From NCBI GenBank assembly GCA_944389835.1, contig CALXNU010000005.1, forward strand, positions 1 through 59,438: a stretch of 59,438 nucleotides of DNA, in the 5' to 3' direction. The DNA comes from an uncultured Succinivibrionaceae bacterium (GTDB taxonomy: Bacteria; Pseudomonadota; Gammaproteobacteria; Enterobacterales; Succinivibrionaceae). This document shows positions 45,115-53,089 of this stretch, in pieces. The notes under the pieces are model-generated. The model was not told the DNA's origin. It was given only the letters and a program-made list of their open reading frames with translations, and did no database searches. Numbering within the stretch: position 1 is the first letter of the stretch; each line of letters opens with the position of its first letter. A program made the position numbers and the translations under genes.

Positions 45115-46122
45115 ATGAGAAAGTCATCTGTTTTAGCTTTAGTAGCTGCCGCCGTGATGGCCGTAGTTCCATTAACATCTGCCAATGCTAAGACCTATCG
45201 TGCAGTCTTTGCAGGTTACTTTGGACCTGATCATCCAAATACTACTATGATGCAGTATTTTAAAGATGAGCTTGAGAAAGTTTCAGATGGCCAATTTAAG
45301 ATCACCTTAAAGCCAAACAATGAGGCAGGTGGTGAAGAGAAGATCATGGAGCTTTGCAAGAGAGGCACAATTCAGATTGCTCAAGTTGGCGGTCTTTTAA
45401 AGTATGACGAGCCAATGATTGCCGCTTGGGAGCAACCATTTGTGATCAATAGCTGGGAACATGCTCGCAACGTCTTTTTATCAGGTGGTATGAAGCCATT
45501 TGAGGGTCAATACACTGAAAAGTCAGGTGCCCGTATTGCAGGTATTATTGTTAACGGCTTCCGTCAGATCTCCTGCAATTTCCCAATCAATAGCATGGAA
45601 GATTTAGGCAAGATGAAGATTAGAACTCCATTAAATGATGTATTCGTGGAGTTATTTAAAGCCTTAGGCACCAATCCTACTCCAATGCCAGCTACCGAGC
45701 TTTATACCGCATTAGAGACTAAGGTTGTAGACGGTCAAGATAATCCTTACTCTATGTTCCAATCTATGGGCTGGTATGAGGTTAACAAGTACATGTTAGA
45801 GAGCCGTCACATCTTCTCTCCAACCTTTGTGATTGTAAATGACAAGTGGTATAACCGCTTAGATGATCAAGCCAAGCAATGGTTTGATACTGCGATGAAG
45901 AATGCTATCGCCTATAACTGGGATGAGTCAGAAAAGGGTGAGGCTAAAACCGTTGAATTCTTAAAGAGCCACGGTGTTACCATTAACATTCCATCAGAGG
46001 AGTTTAAGGCTCAAATGGTTAAGGCCAGTGAGCCAGTTTGGGCTTGGTTTGATAAAGAAGTTCCAGGTTCAAAGGAAATTCGTGATTATTGTGCAAGCGT
46101 CGATCCTGCTAAGGCTAAGTAA
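45115..46122 (+). CDS. dctP: TRAP transporter periplasmic binding protein DctP, 335 aa
   Basis: Binds a carboxylate or sugar acid in the periplasm for the DctQM permease. Signal peptide MRKSSVLALVAAAVMAVVPL with cleavage after ANA at about residue 26. The DctP-family conserved arginine that contacts the carboxylate lies in DLGKMKIRTPLND, and PATELYTALETKVVDGQDNP is the family signature. Length is typical. The start ATG 45115 has AGAGG ahead; a frame from 45064 adds 17 residues upstream of that site. First gene of dctPQM. Confidence 0.95.
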   Translation: MRKSSVLALVAAAVMAVVPLTSANAKTYRAVFAGYFGPDHPNTTMMQYFKDELEKVSDGQFKITLKPNNEAGGEEKIMELCKRGTIQIAQVGGLLKYDEPMIAAWEQPFVINSWEHARNVFLSGGMKPFEGQYTEKSGARIAGIIVNGFRQISCNFPINSMEDLGKMKIRTPLNDVFVELFKALGTNPTPMPATELYTALETKVVDGQDNPYSMFQSMGWYEVNKYMLESRHIFSPTFVIVNDKWYNRLDDQAKQWFDTAMKNAIAYNWDESEKGEAKTVEFLKSHGVTINIPSEEFKAQMVKASEPVWAWFDKEVPGSKEIRDYCASVDPAKAK

Positions 46123-46147
46123 GATTGAAGCTTTAAGCAAACAAATG

Positions 46148-46168
46148 GGGGACTTAAAGTCCCCTTTT
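46148..46168 (+). terminator. Hairpin between dctP and dctQ (partial terminator)
   Basis: GGGGAC (46148-46153) pairs with GTCCCC (46159-46164), followed by TTTTATT. It probably reduces transcription into dctQM. Confidence 0.75.
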
Positions 46169-46201
46169 ATTAGGACTATCCTCAAATAAAAAGGTTTTTT
46201 T

Positions 46202-46717
46202 ATGCAAGGTTTTGTAAAACTTTGTAGCGAGATTAACAAGTATTTGTCCTGTGCCATCTTAATTACCATGGTGATCTTTGTGGCAGGAAATACCTTTTTA
46301 CGCTACTTCTTCTCCTCAGGAATTATCATTACCGAAGAGTTTGTTCGCTACCTTTTCTTGTGGGGCGTGTACTTAGGTGTGATCTCAGTATGGTATACAA
46401 GAGGCCACATTAGAGTTACTACCATTGTTGATAGATTAACCCCACGCGGTAAGCTTTACTTTGACATCGTCTTTGAAATTGTCTCCATGATTGTGCTTTT
46501 AGTCATGGCTTATGGTTGCTATCAATACTTTATTGATACCACCACCGTAGGACAGGTAACCGGTATTCCATATAGCTTTATGATCTTAGCGGTATTAGTC
46601 GGATCATTTACCTGCGCGGTAATTTCTGTAGGCCATATTCTTCAAGACGTAAATATGTTAAAGCTTGATGATGAGACCTTAGCTAAGCTTGATGCTGAAG
46701 CTAATAAACAGGAGTAA
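46202..46717 (+). CDS. dctQ: TRAP transporter small permease DctQ, 171 aa
   Basis: Four-helix membrane subunit of the TRAP transporter. It shows the DctQ pattern of a first helix followed by NTFLRYFFSSGIIITEEFVRYLFLW spread over residues 29-53, with the conserved EE. Two further helices follow. Length is typical. AAAAGG precedes the ATG. It sits between dctP and dctM, five bases ahead of dctM. Confidence 0.93.
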   Translation: MQGFVKLCSEINKYLSCAILITMVIFVAGNTFLRYFFSSGIIITEEFVRYLFLWGVYLGVISVWYTRGHIRVTTIVDRLTPRGKLYFDIVFEIVSMIVLLVMAYGCYQYFIDTTTVGQVTGIPYSFMILAVLVGSFTCAVISVGHILQDVNMLKLDDETLAKLDAEANKQE

Positions 46718-46722
46718 GAATA

Positions 46723-48012
46723 ATGGAACTATTTGTCTTTTTAGGCTCACTGTTCGTGCTCTTGTTTACGGGCATGTCCATTGCCATTGTGCTTTTTATC
46801 TGCTGCTTAATCCTTCTTTGGTTTTTGGAGATGGGAGATGATTTATCCTATCAATTAGCCTTCCAAGTAGTATCAGGTACGGATAACTACATCCTAATTA
46901 CAGTGCCATTTTTCATCTTAGCAGGTGAAATTATGAAGCACGGCGGTATTTCCAAGCAGTTAATTGAATTTGCTCAGGTTATCGTCGGACGATTTAGAGG
47001 CGGTTTAGGTTATGTCACTATTTTAGCTTGTATGCTCTTTGCAGGCTTATCAGGCGTGGCAATTGCTGACGTTTCAGCCTTAGGTGGTATGTTAATTCCA
47101 ATGATGGTCGCCTCAGGCTATGATAAAGCAAGGGCTACAGGTTTGGTGTGCTCATCTGCCTTAACTGCCCCAATTATTCCGCCATCACTGCCACTTATTA
47201 TCTTAGGTGTTACCGCAGGTTTATCAATTGGCCGTCTTTTCGTGATGGGTATTGTGCCAGGTATCTTACTTGGTATGTCCATTATGGTTGCTTGGTTTAT
47301 TATGGTACGCCGTGATGGTGTTACTGATGTCACCAAGGTACCGCTTGATAAGGTAATTCCAATTACCATTAAAGCAATTCCAGCTATCATGCTCCCGGTA
47401 ATTATTATCGTGGGTATTCGTATGGGTGCTTTCACTCCAACTGAAGGTGGTGCGGTAGCTTGCGTTTATGCTTTCTTTGTTTCAACCGTTATTAATCGTC
47501 AGTTAAAGTTTAAGATGATCCCGCAGCTTTGCTATGATGCCATGCGTTCAACTGCAGTGGTGATGTTCATCGTAGGCGGCGCTTCAGCTGTAGGTTGGAT
47601 GATCACCATGGCCGATGTTCCTGCACAATTAGTGGAGTTAATGTCAGGTTTAGTTGAACATCCAATCATGCTGATGGTTGTCTTAAATATTCTTCTTTTA
47701 GCCTTAGGCATGGTAATGGATATTACGCCAATTACCTTGATCTTCACTCCAGTTATCTTCCCACTTGTGGAAGCTGCAGGTATTGATGTTTACTACTTTG
47801 CTATCGTGATGATCATTAACTTGTGCTTAGGTCTATTAACACCACCTGTAGGTACGGTGCTTTATATTGGCTGCTCAGTAAGTAAGCTTAAGATGGGTCA
47901 AGTGGTAAGAGGTATTGGTCCATTCTTAATTGCAGAGTTTATCTTCTTAATTCTCTGCTTACTCTTCCCAGCCATTATTACGGCACCTGCAGCCTGGTTT
48001 GGTTATGAGTAA
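46723..48012 (+). CDS. dctM: TRAP transporter large permease DctM, 429 aa
   Basis: Sodium-coupled membrane subunit with about 12 helices and two hairpin loops. Family signatures are GGLGYVTILACMLFAGLSGV near residue 90, IIPPSLPLIILGVTAG, and FTPTEGGAVACVYAF near residue 240. Length is standard. It is the last gene of the dctPQM operon, closed by a strong terminator. Genetic context with the idonate-dehydrogenase-like gene suggests sugar-acid transport. Confidence 0.95.
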   Translation: MELFVFLGSLFVLLFTGMSIAIVLFICCLILLWFLEMGDDLSYQLAFQVVSGTDNYILITVPFFILAGEIMKHGGISKQLIEFAQVIVGRFRGGLGYVTILACMLFAGLSGVAIADVSALGGMLIPMMVASGYDKARATGLVCSSALTAPIIPPSLPLIILGVTAGLSIGRLFVMGIVPGILLGMSIMVAWFIMVRRDGVTDVTKVPLDKVIPITIKAIPAIMLPVIIIVGIRMGAFTPTEGGAVACVYAFFVSTVINRQLKFKMIPQLCYDAMRSTAVVMFIVGGASAVGWMITMADVPAQLVELMSGLVEHPIMLMVVLNILLLALGMVMDITPITLIFTPVIFPLVEAAGIDVYYFAIVMIINLCLGLLTPPVGTVLYIGCSVSKLKMGQVVRGIGPFLIAEFIFLILCLLFPAIITAPAAWFGYE

Positions 48013-48030
48013 CAAATCACAACAAACGTA

Positions 48031-48060
48031 AAAATAAAGGGCACCCTAGGGTGCCTTTTT
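48031..48060 (+). terminator. Intrinsic terminator of dctPQM
   Basis: GGCACCC (48040-48046) and GGGTGCC (48049-48055) pair, followed by TTTTT. Confidence 0.88.
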
Positions 48061-48082
48061 CGTGCGTTTAATTTTTTAAAAT

Positions 48083-48832
48083 TTATTTTTTGCGCATTTT
48101 TTTGTGAAATTCTGCAACATCATCTTCACAAAACCACTCTTCATTTTCCTCAAGGGCATATTTATAAGTGGAGCTTATCGTGTAAAGATGATCTTTTAAA
48201 AGCGTGCAGGCCCCTTGTGCATCCTTGTTTTTAATGCACTCTAAAATCTCTTGATGTTCCTTATATAAAGTGTCGATACGGGAGATCTTAGCGAAAGTGA
48301 AAAAGCGTACTCTATCTAAATTACCTTTGACACTTTGTACTAAATCCCAAGCAATTTTAGTTTGAGAAAAAGAGCAAATGAGCTCATGGAAATTATCATC
48401 TAAACGTAAAAAGTGCTCATGGACATTCTTTTTTGAGAGATCTAATTTAAGTTGTTGCTCTAAATTGCGCTCAAGCTTTTTATAAACTCTCTCAAAGCTT
48501 TTAGGATCAAGCTCCATAGCATCCCGCACCGCTGTACATTCCATAGCATCACGCACAAAGCAGATCTCTTTTAAATTTTTAACAGAAATCTTTTTTACAA
48601 AAGAGCCTTTTTGCGGAAAAACTTCGATTAATTCCTCACGTTTTAAACGCGCTAAAGACTCGCGCACCGGTTGTCTTGAAGTTTCAAAGTGGGCGGCTAA
48701 TTCATTTTCAGAAAGCGGAGAGCCTGGGGGGAGTTTATTTTCAATAATTAACTCGCGCAAATAGCTATAAACCTGTGTGGCCATAGGTTCTTTATCATTG
48801 CGCTTTAATTTAGGTAACTTTAAAGTTTTCAA
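48083..48832 (-). CDS. GntR-family (FCD) transcription regulator, 249 aa
   Basis: N-terminal winged helix-turn-helix (YSYLRELIIENKLPPGSPLSENELAAHF then TSRQPVRESLARLKREELI, as two stretches at about residues 22-66) and a C-terminal FCD ligand domain with metal-type residues in the stretch DDNFHELI. The likely start is TTG 48832 with GGAG 5 bases ahead; a longer frame begins at TTG 48886. It is convergent with dctPQM, and the CTAG-N4-CTAG motif in its own promoter and in the idnD-like/dctP region suggests that it controls both and itself. Ligand unknown. Confidence 0.87.
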   Translation of the reverse strand: MKTLKLPKLKRNDKEPMATQVYSYLRELIIENKLPPGSPLSENELAAHFETSRQPVRESLARLKREELIEVFPQKGSFVKKISVKNLKEICFVRDAMECTAVRDAMELDPKSFERVYKKLERNLEQQLKLDLSKKNVHEHFLRLDDNFHELICSFSQTKIAWDLVQSVKGNLDRVRFFTFAKISRIDTLYKEHQEILECIKNKDAQGACTLLKDHLYTISSTYKYALEENEEWFCEDDVAEFHKKMRKK

Positions 48833-48880
48833 AATCTCTCCGAAATAATCTGATTTTAAAGAGAAAAATTTAAAAAATCT

Positions 48881-48898
48881 TGTCAACTAGCATACTAG
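48881..48898 (-). promoter_or_regulatory. gntR -35 box abutted by a CTAG-N4-CTAG operator
   Basis: On the minus strand CTAGTATGCTAG (48898-48887) is followed directly by TTGACA (48886-48881). A well-spaced -10 is not obvious. The arrangement fits autoregulation. Confidence 0.55.
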
Positions 48899-49092
48899 GA
48901 TAATTAACCTCACTTAAGTATAGCTCACTTAAATCGCTAAGCCTATAACTTATTTGCCTTTAAGCGAACAAGTTCACAAAAAATAAACCACAAGGGGTTA
49001 AATGGGAATTTTTTGCAAATGCTTTGCATTTTCTAAGTGAGATCTTTTACTCTTTGCATAAGTATTTGAGGTAAGAGTTTAAAGGTTTTTGT

Positions 49093-49536
49093 ATGAGAAA
49101 GAATAGAGCATTAGTGACAATTGTAGGGCTTGCTTCCTTGCTTTTAACAGCTTGTGCCTCAAACTTTGCCTTTAAAGAGCAGTTAGTAGGTTCTTGGGTG
49201 CAAGAGATCCCAGGGGAAATTCAAGGCTATCAAGGTTTTATCTTATCAAGAGATGGTAAAGCGGCCTCCCTTAATATGGCAAGCTTGCAATATTTTTCTT
49301 ATATTATTGATGAGCAAAGTTTAATCTTACAAGGACAAAGCTTAGGTAATGGGCAGACTATAGATTTTACTGACAAGTACCAAATTGTGCATGTAGACGA
49401 AAAAAGCTTAGTTTTATCTAAAGAAGGGCAGAGACTTGAGTATCAAAAATTGCCCAATAATCTTGATTTTGAGCCACAAAAGACGCCTCTTTCCTCAAAA
49501 TCTGGGCGTTTTAAGGCTAAAAGTCAAAACTCTTAA
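49093..49536 (+). CDS. Putative lipocalin-like lipoprotein, 147 aa
   Basis: Signal sequence MRKNRALVTIVGLASLLLTAC, lipobox LTAC with Cys21 lipidated, and Ala following. The mature part starts with FKEQLVGSWVQEIPGEIQGY, which resembles the opening strand of small lipocalin-like folds, and continues as short beta strands with polar loops. The last 25 residues are basic and probably disordered. The function is unknown. It stands alone between the GntR promoter region and an amino-acid ABC operon. AAAGG precedes the ATG. Confidence 0.75.
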   Translation: MRKNRALVTIVGLASLLLTACASNFAFKEQLVGSWVQEIPGEIQGYQGFILSRDGKAASLNMASLQYFSYIIDEQSLILQGQSLGNGQTIDFTDKYQIVHVDEKSLVLSKEGQRLEYQKLPNNLDFEPQKTPLSSKSGRFKAKSQNS

Positions 49537-49642
49537 GCGTTAAATCTTTGAGTGTGACGGCAATTTCTTAGGCAAAATAAACAAAAGATCTGCTAAAATT
49601 AGCCCCATAGTTTTCCTAAACCCTAGGAGAGGATTAAAACAG

Positions 49643-50392
49643 ATGTTTAAAAAATTTGGGCTAATTGCCGCTGCTGCAATGTTGGCCACTGGCGCTTTTT
49701 CAAGTGCAAATGCCGCCGATGTAATTCGTGTGGGTACTGAGGCTACCTATGCCCCATTTGAGTTTATGGATGAGAATGCCAAACCTCAAGGCTATGATAT
49801 TGATATCATTAATGCCATTGGTGAGGCTATGGGCTATGAAGTTGAAGTTGTAAATATGCCATTTGATGGTTTAATTCCAGCTTTAATGACTTCACAAATT
49901 GATGCCGTGATTGCTGCTATGACTATTACTGAGGAGAGGGCCAAGCGCGTTGACTTCTCAGAGCCTTATTATAAGTCAGGTTTATCTGTCTTAATCCTTG
50001 AGCAAAATAAAGATAAATATAAAACCTTAGAGTCTTTAAAGGGTCAACCTTTATGCGCTCAAATTGGTACCACCGGTGCCATGAAGGCTGAGGAATTATC
50101 CCCAGGTAATGCCAAATCCTTTAACACTGAGCCTGAAGCTTTTATGGAGCTTAAGGCTGGCGGTTGCCAAGGTGTGGTAAACGATCGTCCAGTTAACCTC
50201 TATTACTTATCTTCAAATGCCTCAGAAGGCGTGATTGAGATGAGTGAGATGATCACCGCTGAGGATTATGGTATTGCGGTAAATAAGGGCAATACTGAAA
50301 TGAAGCAAATCATTGATGAAGGTCTTAAGAAGATCCGTGACAATGGTAAATTTGCTGAAATTCACAAGAAGTGGTTTAAAGTAGCTCAATAA
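49643..50392 (+). CDS. Amino-acid ABC transporter substrate-binding protein, 249 aa
   Basis: Periplasmic SBP_bac_3 family protein. Signal peptide MFKKFGLIAAAAMLATGAFS with cleavage after ANA. The mature start VIRVGTEATYAPFEFMDENA and YDIDIINAIGEAMG are hallmarks of polar or basic amino-acid binders (ArtJ/ArgT/GlnH type). AITE-like loop IAAMTITEERAKRVDFSEPYY carries ligand-contacting residues. Length is typical. AGGAGAGG precedes the ATG. It is the first gene of a three-gene operon. The preferred amino acid is not decided by sequence. Confidence 0.92.
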   Translation: MFKKFGLIAAAAMLATGAFSSANAADVIRVGTEATYAPFEFMDENAKPQGYDIDIINAIGEAMGYEVEVVNMPFDGLIPALMTSQIDAVIAAMTITEERAKRVDFSEPYYKSGLSVLILEQNKDKYKTLESLKGQPLCAQIGTTGAMKAEELSPGNAKSFNTEPEAFMELKAGGCQGVVNDRPVNLYYLSSNASEGVIEMSEMITAEDYGIAVNKGNTEMKQIIDEGLKKIRDNGKFAEIHKKWFKVAQ

Positions 50393-50399
50393 GCTTAAG

Positions 50400-50420
50400 G
50401 TGCAGCGCAAGCTGCACTTT
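50400..50420 (+). terminator. Hairpin between binding protein and permease genes (partial terminator)
   Basis: GTGCAGC (50400-50406) pairs with GCTGCAC (50411-50417), followed by TTTCCC. The T-run is short, so readthrough into the permease genes is expected. Confidence 0.65.
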
Positions 50421-50449
50421 CCCTAAAATTAAAATTTAAGTAACTAATA

Positions 50450-51106
50450 ATGTCTATCCCCTTTGATTTTTCTTTAATCATTGACTCCTTACCTTTGCTT
50501 GGCATTGGAGCTTTAGTGACCATTGAGATCACCGCAGTTGCTGTGGCAATTGGTGTGATGATTGGTTTATTTGTTGGTATCGCAGAGCTTTCACGCTATT
50601 GGTACTTAAGGATCCCTGCAAAGGTTTATGTTGATTTTATTCGTGGCACGCCTCTTTTGGTGCAAATTTTCATTATCTACTTTGCACTACCTATTGTCTT
50701 AGGCGTGAGAGTAGAGCCTTTTGTGGCAGCTGTGGCCGCCTGTTCAATTAACTCCGGAGCATATGTTGCTGAGATTTTTAGAGCCGGTATTCAATCTATT
50801 GATAAAGGCCAAACAGAGGCTGGCAGAAGCCTTGGTATGAGTTGGGGACAGACGATGATCTTTATTGTCATACCTCAGGCTTTTAGAAGAATTATTCCAC
50901 AACTTGGCAATGAGTTTATCGCCATGTTAAAGGATTCCTCCTTAGTCTCAGTAATCGGCTTTGAGGAATTAACCCGCAAAGGTCAGTTAATTATTGCTTC
51001 AACTTACGGATCTCTTGAGATTTGGTCAGCGGTAGCTGTCATTTACCTTATCATGACCTTATCTATTACCCGTTTTGTGGCCTACTTAGAGAAGAGGTTC
51101 AAGTAA
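50450..51106 (+). CDS. Amino-acid ABC transporter permease, 218 aa
   Basis: HisM/GlnP-family inner-membrane subunit with about five helices. [20 protein letters not shown] near residue 64 and the EAA loop [22 protein letters not shown] (about 123-144) are diagnostic. Length is standard. It is followed after one base by the ATPase gene. It probably works as a homodimer, since only one permease gene is present. Confidence 0.94.
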   Translation: MSIPFDFSLIIDSLPLLGIGALVTIEITAVAVAIGVMIGLFVGIAELSRYWYLRIPAKVYVDFIRGTPLLVQIFIIYFALPIVLGVRVEPFVAAVAACSINSGAYVAEIFRAGIQSIDKGQTEAGRSLGMSWGQTMIFIVIPQAFRRIIPQLGNEFIAMLKDSSLVSVIGFEELTRKGQLIIASTYGSLEIWSAVAVIYLIMTLSITRFVAYLEKRFK

Positions 51107-51107
51107 C

Positions 51108-51827
51108 ATGATCAAGATTTCAAATTTACACAAGTCTTTTGGCTCTTTAGAAATTTTAAAGGGTGTGGACTTGGAAGTTGAAAAAAGTGAAGTGGTGGTC
51201 ATTATTGGACCTTCAGGTTCTGGTAAGTCGACTTTATTGCGCTGTGTAAATTACTTAGAGGTTCCAACCTCAGGTACGATTACTATTGATGGACAGACCA
51301 TTACCCGCGATGTAAATATCAATACTATTCGCGCCGAAGTGGGTATGGTTTTCCAACATTTCAATTTATTTGGCCACATGTCAGTTTTGCAAAACATTAC
51401 CTTAGCGCCAATTAAGGTACGTGGCATGTCACGCTTTGAAGCTGAAAATCGTGCTATGGAGCTTTTAACTCGGGTAGGTCTTAAGGATAAAGCTAATGTA
51501 TACCCCGCTCAACTATCAGGTGGTCAACAGCAAAGAGTGGCCATTGCAAGAGCCTTAGCGATGAACCCTAAGATCATGCTTTTTGATGAGCCAACCTCAG
51601 CTTTAGATCCTGAAATGGTAAATGAAGTATTAGAGGTTATGAAATCTTTAGCTGAAAGTGGCATGACCATGATGATCGTCACCCACGAGATGGGCTTTGC
51701 AAGACAGGTTGCAGATAGAGTGCTCTTTGTAGATGGTGGCAAGATCATCGAACAAGGCAAACCTGAGGAGGTCTTCTCTCATCCAAAAGAGAAGAGAACT
51801 CAAGACTTCTTAGCTAAGATCCTCTAA
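51108..51827 (+). CDS. Amino-acid ABC transporter ATP-binding protein (GlnQ type), 239 aa
   Basis: Cytoplasmic ATPase subunit. Walker [10 protein letters not shown] (about residues 34-42), Q-loop [12 protein letters not shown], signature LSGGQQQR, Walker [16 protein letters not shown] and H-loop VTHEMGFA. Length equals GlnQ/ArtP (240 aa). It completes the SBP-permease-ATPase operon. No terminator T-run follows at once; the lpxM leader hairpin begins 28 bases later. Confidence 0.95.
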   Translation: MIKISNLHKSFGSLEILKGVDLEVEKSEVVVIIGPSGSGKSTLLRCVNYLEVPTSGTITIDGQTITRDVNINTIRAEVGMVFQHFNLFGHMSVLQNITLAPIKVRGMSRFEAENRAMELLTRVGLKDKANVYPAQLSGGQQQRVAIARALAMNPKIMLFDEPTSALDPEMVNEVLEVMKSLAESGMTMMIVTHEMGFARQVADRVLFVDGGKIIEQGKPEEVFSHPKEKRTQDFLAKIL

Positions 51828-51850
51828 TTAATCGAAACTTTTTTAAAGTC

Positions 51851-51903
51851 AAAAGGTCCAAGTTATGTTTTTAACTTGGACTGTAACAATATGGAAAATT
51901 TAA
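51851..51903 (+). promoter_or_regulatory. Hairpin and 12-codon reading frame over the lpxM start
   Basis: GTCCAAGTT (51856-51864) pairs perfectly with AACTTGGAC (51873-51881). The loop holds an ATG (51865) with AAAAGG 8 bases ahead. It opens a 12-codon frame ending in TAA at 51901-51903, past the lpxM ATG (51891). lpxM itself has no good ribosome site, so its translation may depend on this structure or minicistron. Confidence 0.45.
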
Positions 51904-52943
51904 AGGAAAATCAAGCGGTAGCTTTTGATAAAAGCTCCTATAGAAAACTTTTAGCCCCCAAGTTTTGGCCCTCTTGGCTCTCTCTTGGGTTTTTGTGTTT
52001 ATGTGCTTTTATTCCAAGGCGAGTGCGCGATTTAATTGCCATTTGTTTTTCATATCTTGGAGCTTTAATCCCCTCAAGGCCAAGGCGTCTTTGCTATGCT
52101 AATTTGCGCACGGCCTTTCCAAATTTAAGTGCTCATGAGTGTCGACTTTTATATAGAAAATCTCTAGCAGTTGGATTTACGGTTCTTTTATCTTACGCAC
52201 AGCCTTTAGTGTTGCCTAAATTTATTTTAAAAAAAGGTTGGAGAGTCTTTGGTCTTGAGCATTTACAAGAGGCTAAAAAAAGCGGTAAGGCTACGTTATT
52301 TATTGCCCCGCACTGTTATGCCATAGATCGTTGTGGCTTGTATTTATCTTATGCAGGCTTTCCAATGTGCACCATGATGCACTCACAGCGCAATAAAGTT
52401 TATGATTGGTTTTTAAATACCCAAAGATTAACTTTCGGCGGTGCAGTCTATGAGCGAGGCTCAGGGCTTAGAACTATTATTCGCGAGCTAAGACAATGTC
52501 ATTCGTGCTTTTTCCTACCGGATCAAGATTTAGGCAAAGAAAATAGTCTTTTTGTGCCTTTTTTGGGCGTGCCAAAGGCTACTTTATCGTCTCTTCCTGG
52601 ACTTGCAAGAGTGGGGCGGGCGCAGGTAATGCAAATTTTTTCGACCTATAATTTTAAAACCGCCACCTTTGATGTGCATTTTTCACCTATTTATCCAAAC
52701 TATCCAAGCGATAACCTATATAACGATTTAAAGGTGATGAATGATGAAATAGGGCGCATGATTGAGAAATTCCCAGAGCAGTTTATGTGGTTTTTGCGCA
52801 TTTTTAAAACTCGCCCGGATAATACTTACCCCAATATTTATGAGAATTTGCATTATTCTGTATTTAAAAAGGGTAAAAGCATTGATTATGCTGCAAGGCG
52901 CAAACCTTATGTAGAAGATCTAAAACCAAAAAGCGATAAGTAA
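51891..52943 (+). CDS. lpxM: Lipid A acyltransferase LpxM (MsbB)-like, 350 aa
   Basis: Inner-membrane late acyltransferase of lipid A synthesis (LpxL/LpxM/HtrB family). One N-terminal membrane segment, the catalytic H-x4-D/E motif as HCYAID (about residues 133-138), which is the LpxM form with Asp, and LPDQDLGKENSLFVPFLGVP, a family signature. Length fits (E. coli 323 aa) with a short polar N-terminal extension. Chosen start ATG 51891; an in-frame TTG at 51876 is inside the leader hairpin. It is followed by a strong terminator. Confidence 0.88.
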   Translation: MENLKENQAVAFDKSSYRKLLAPKFWPSWLSLGFLCLCAFIPRRVRDLIAICFSYLGALIPSRPRRLCYANLRTAFPNLSAHECRLLYRKSLAVGFTVLLSYAQPLVLPKFILKKGWRVFGLEHLQEAKKSGKATLFIAPHCYAIDRCGLYLSYAGFPMCTMMHSQRNKVYDWFLNTQRLTFGGAVYERGSGLRTIIRELRQCHSCFFLPDQDLGKENSLFVPFLGVPKATLSSLPGLARVGRAQVMQIFSTYNFKTATFDVHFSPIYPNYPSDNLYNDLKVMNDEIGRMIEKFPEQFMWFLRIFKTRPDNTYPNIYENLHYSVFKKGKSIDYAARRKPYVEDLKPKSDK

Positions 52944-52986
52944 ATTAAGATTTAAAGAAAGATTGTTCCCTAATTTGGGGCAGAAG

Positions 52987-53017
52987 GGCTAATTTAAGCA
53001 TAAATTAGCCTTTTTTT
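52987..53017 (+). terminator. Intrinsic terminator of lpxM
   Basis: GGCTAATTT (52987-52995) pairs with AAATTAGCC (53002-53010), followed by seven T. Confidence 0.9.
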
Positions 53018-53089
53018 GTGATATATTTTGCAAAACGTGAATAAAGCCATTTACGGCATAACTTGGGTATCAAATACAGGAAGTAAGAG

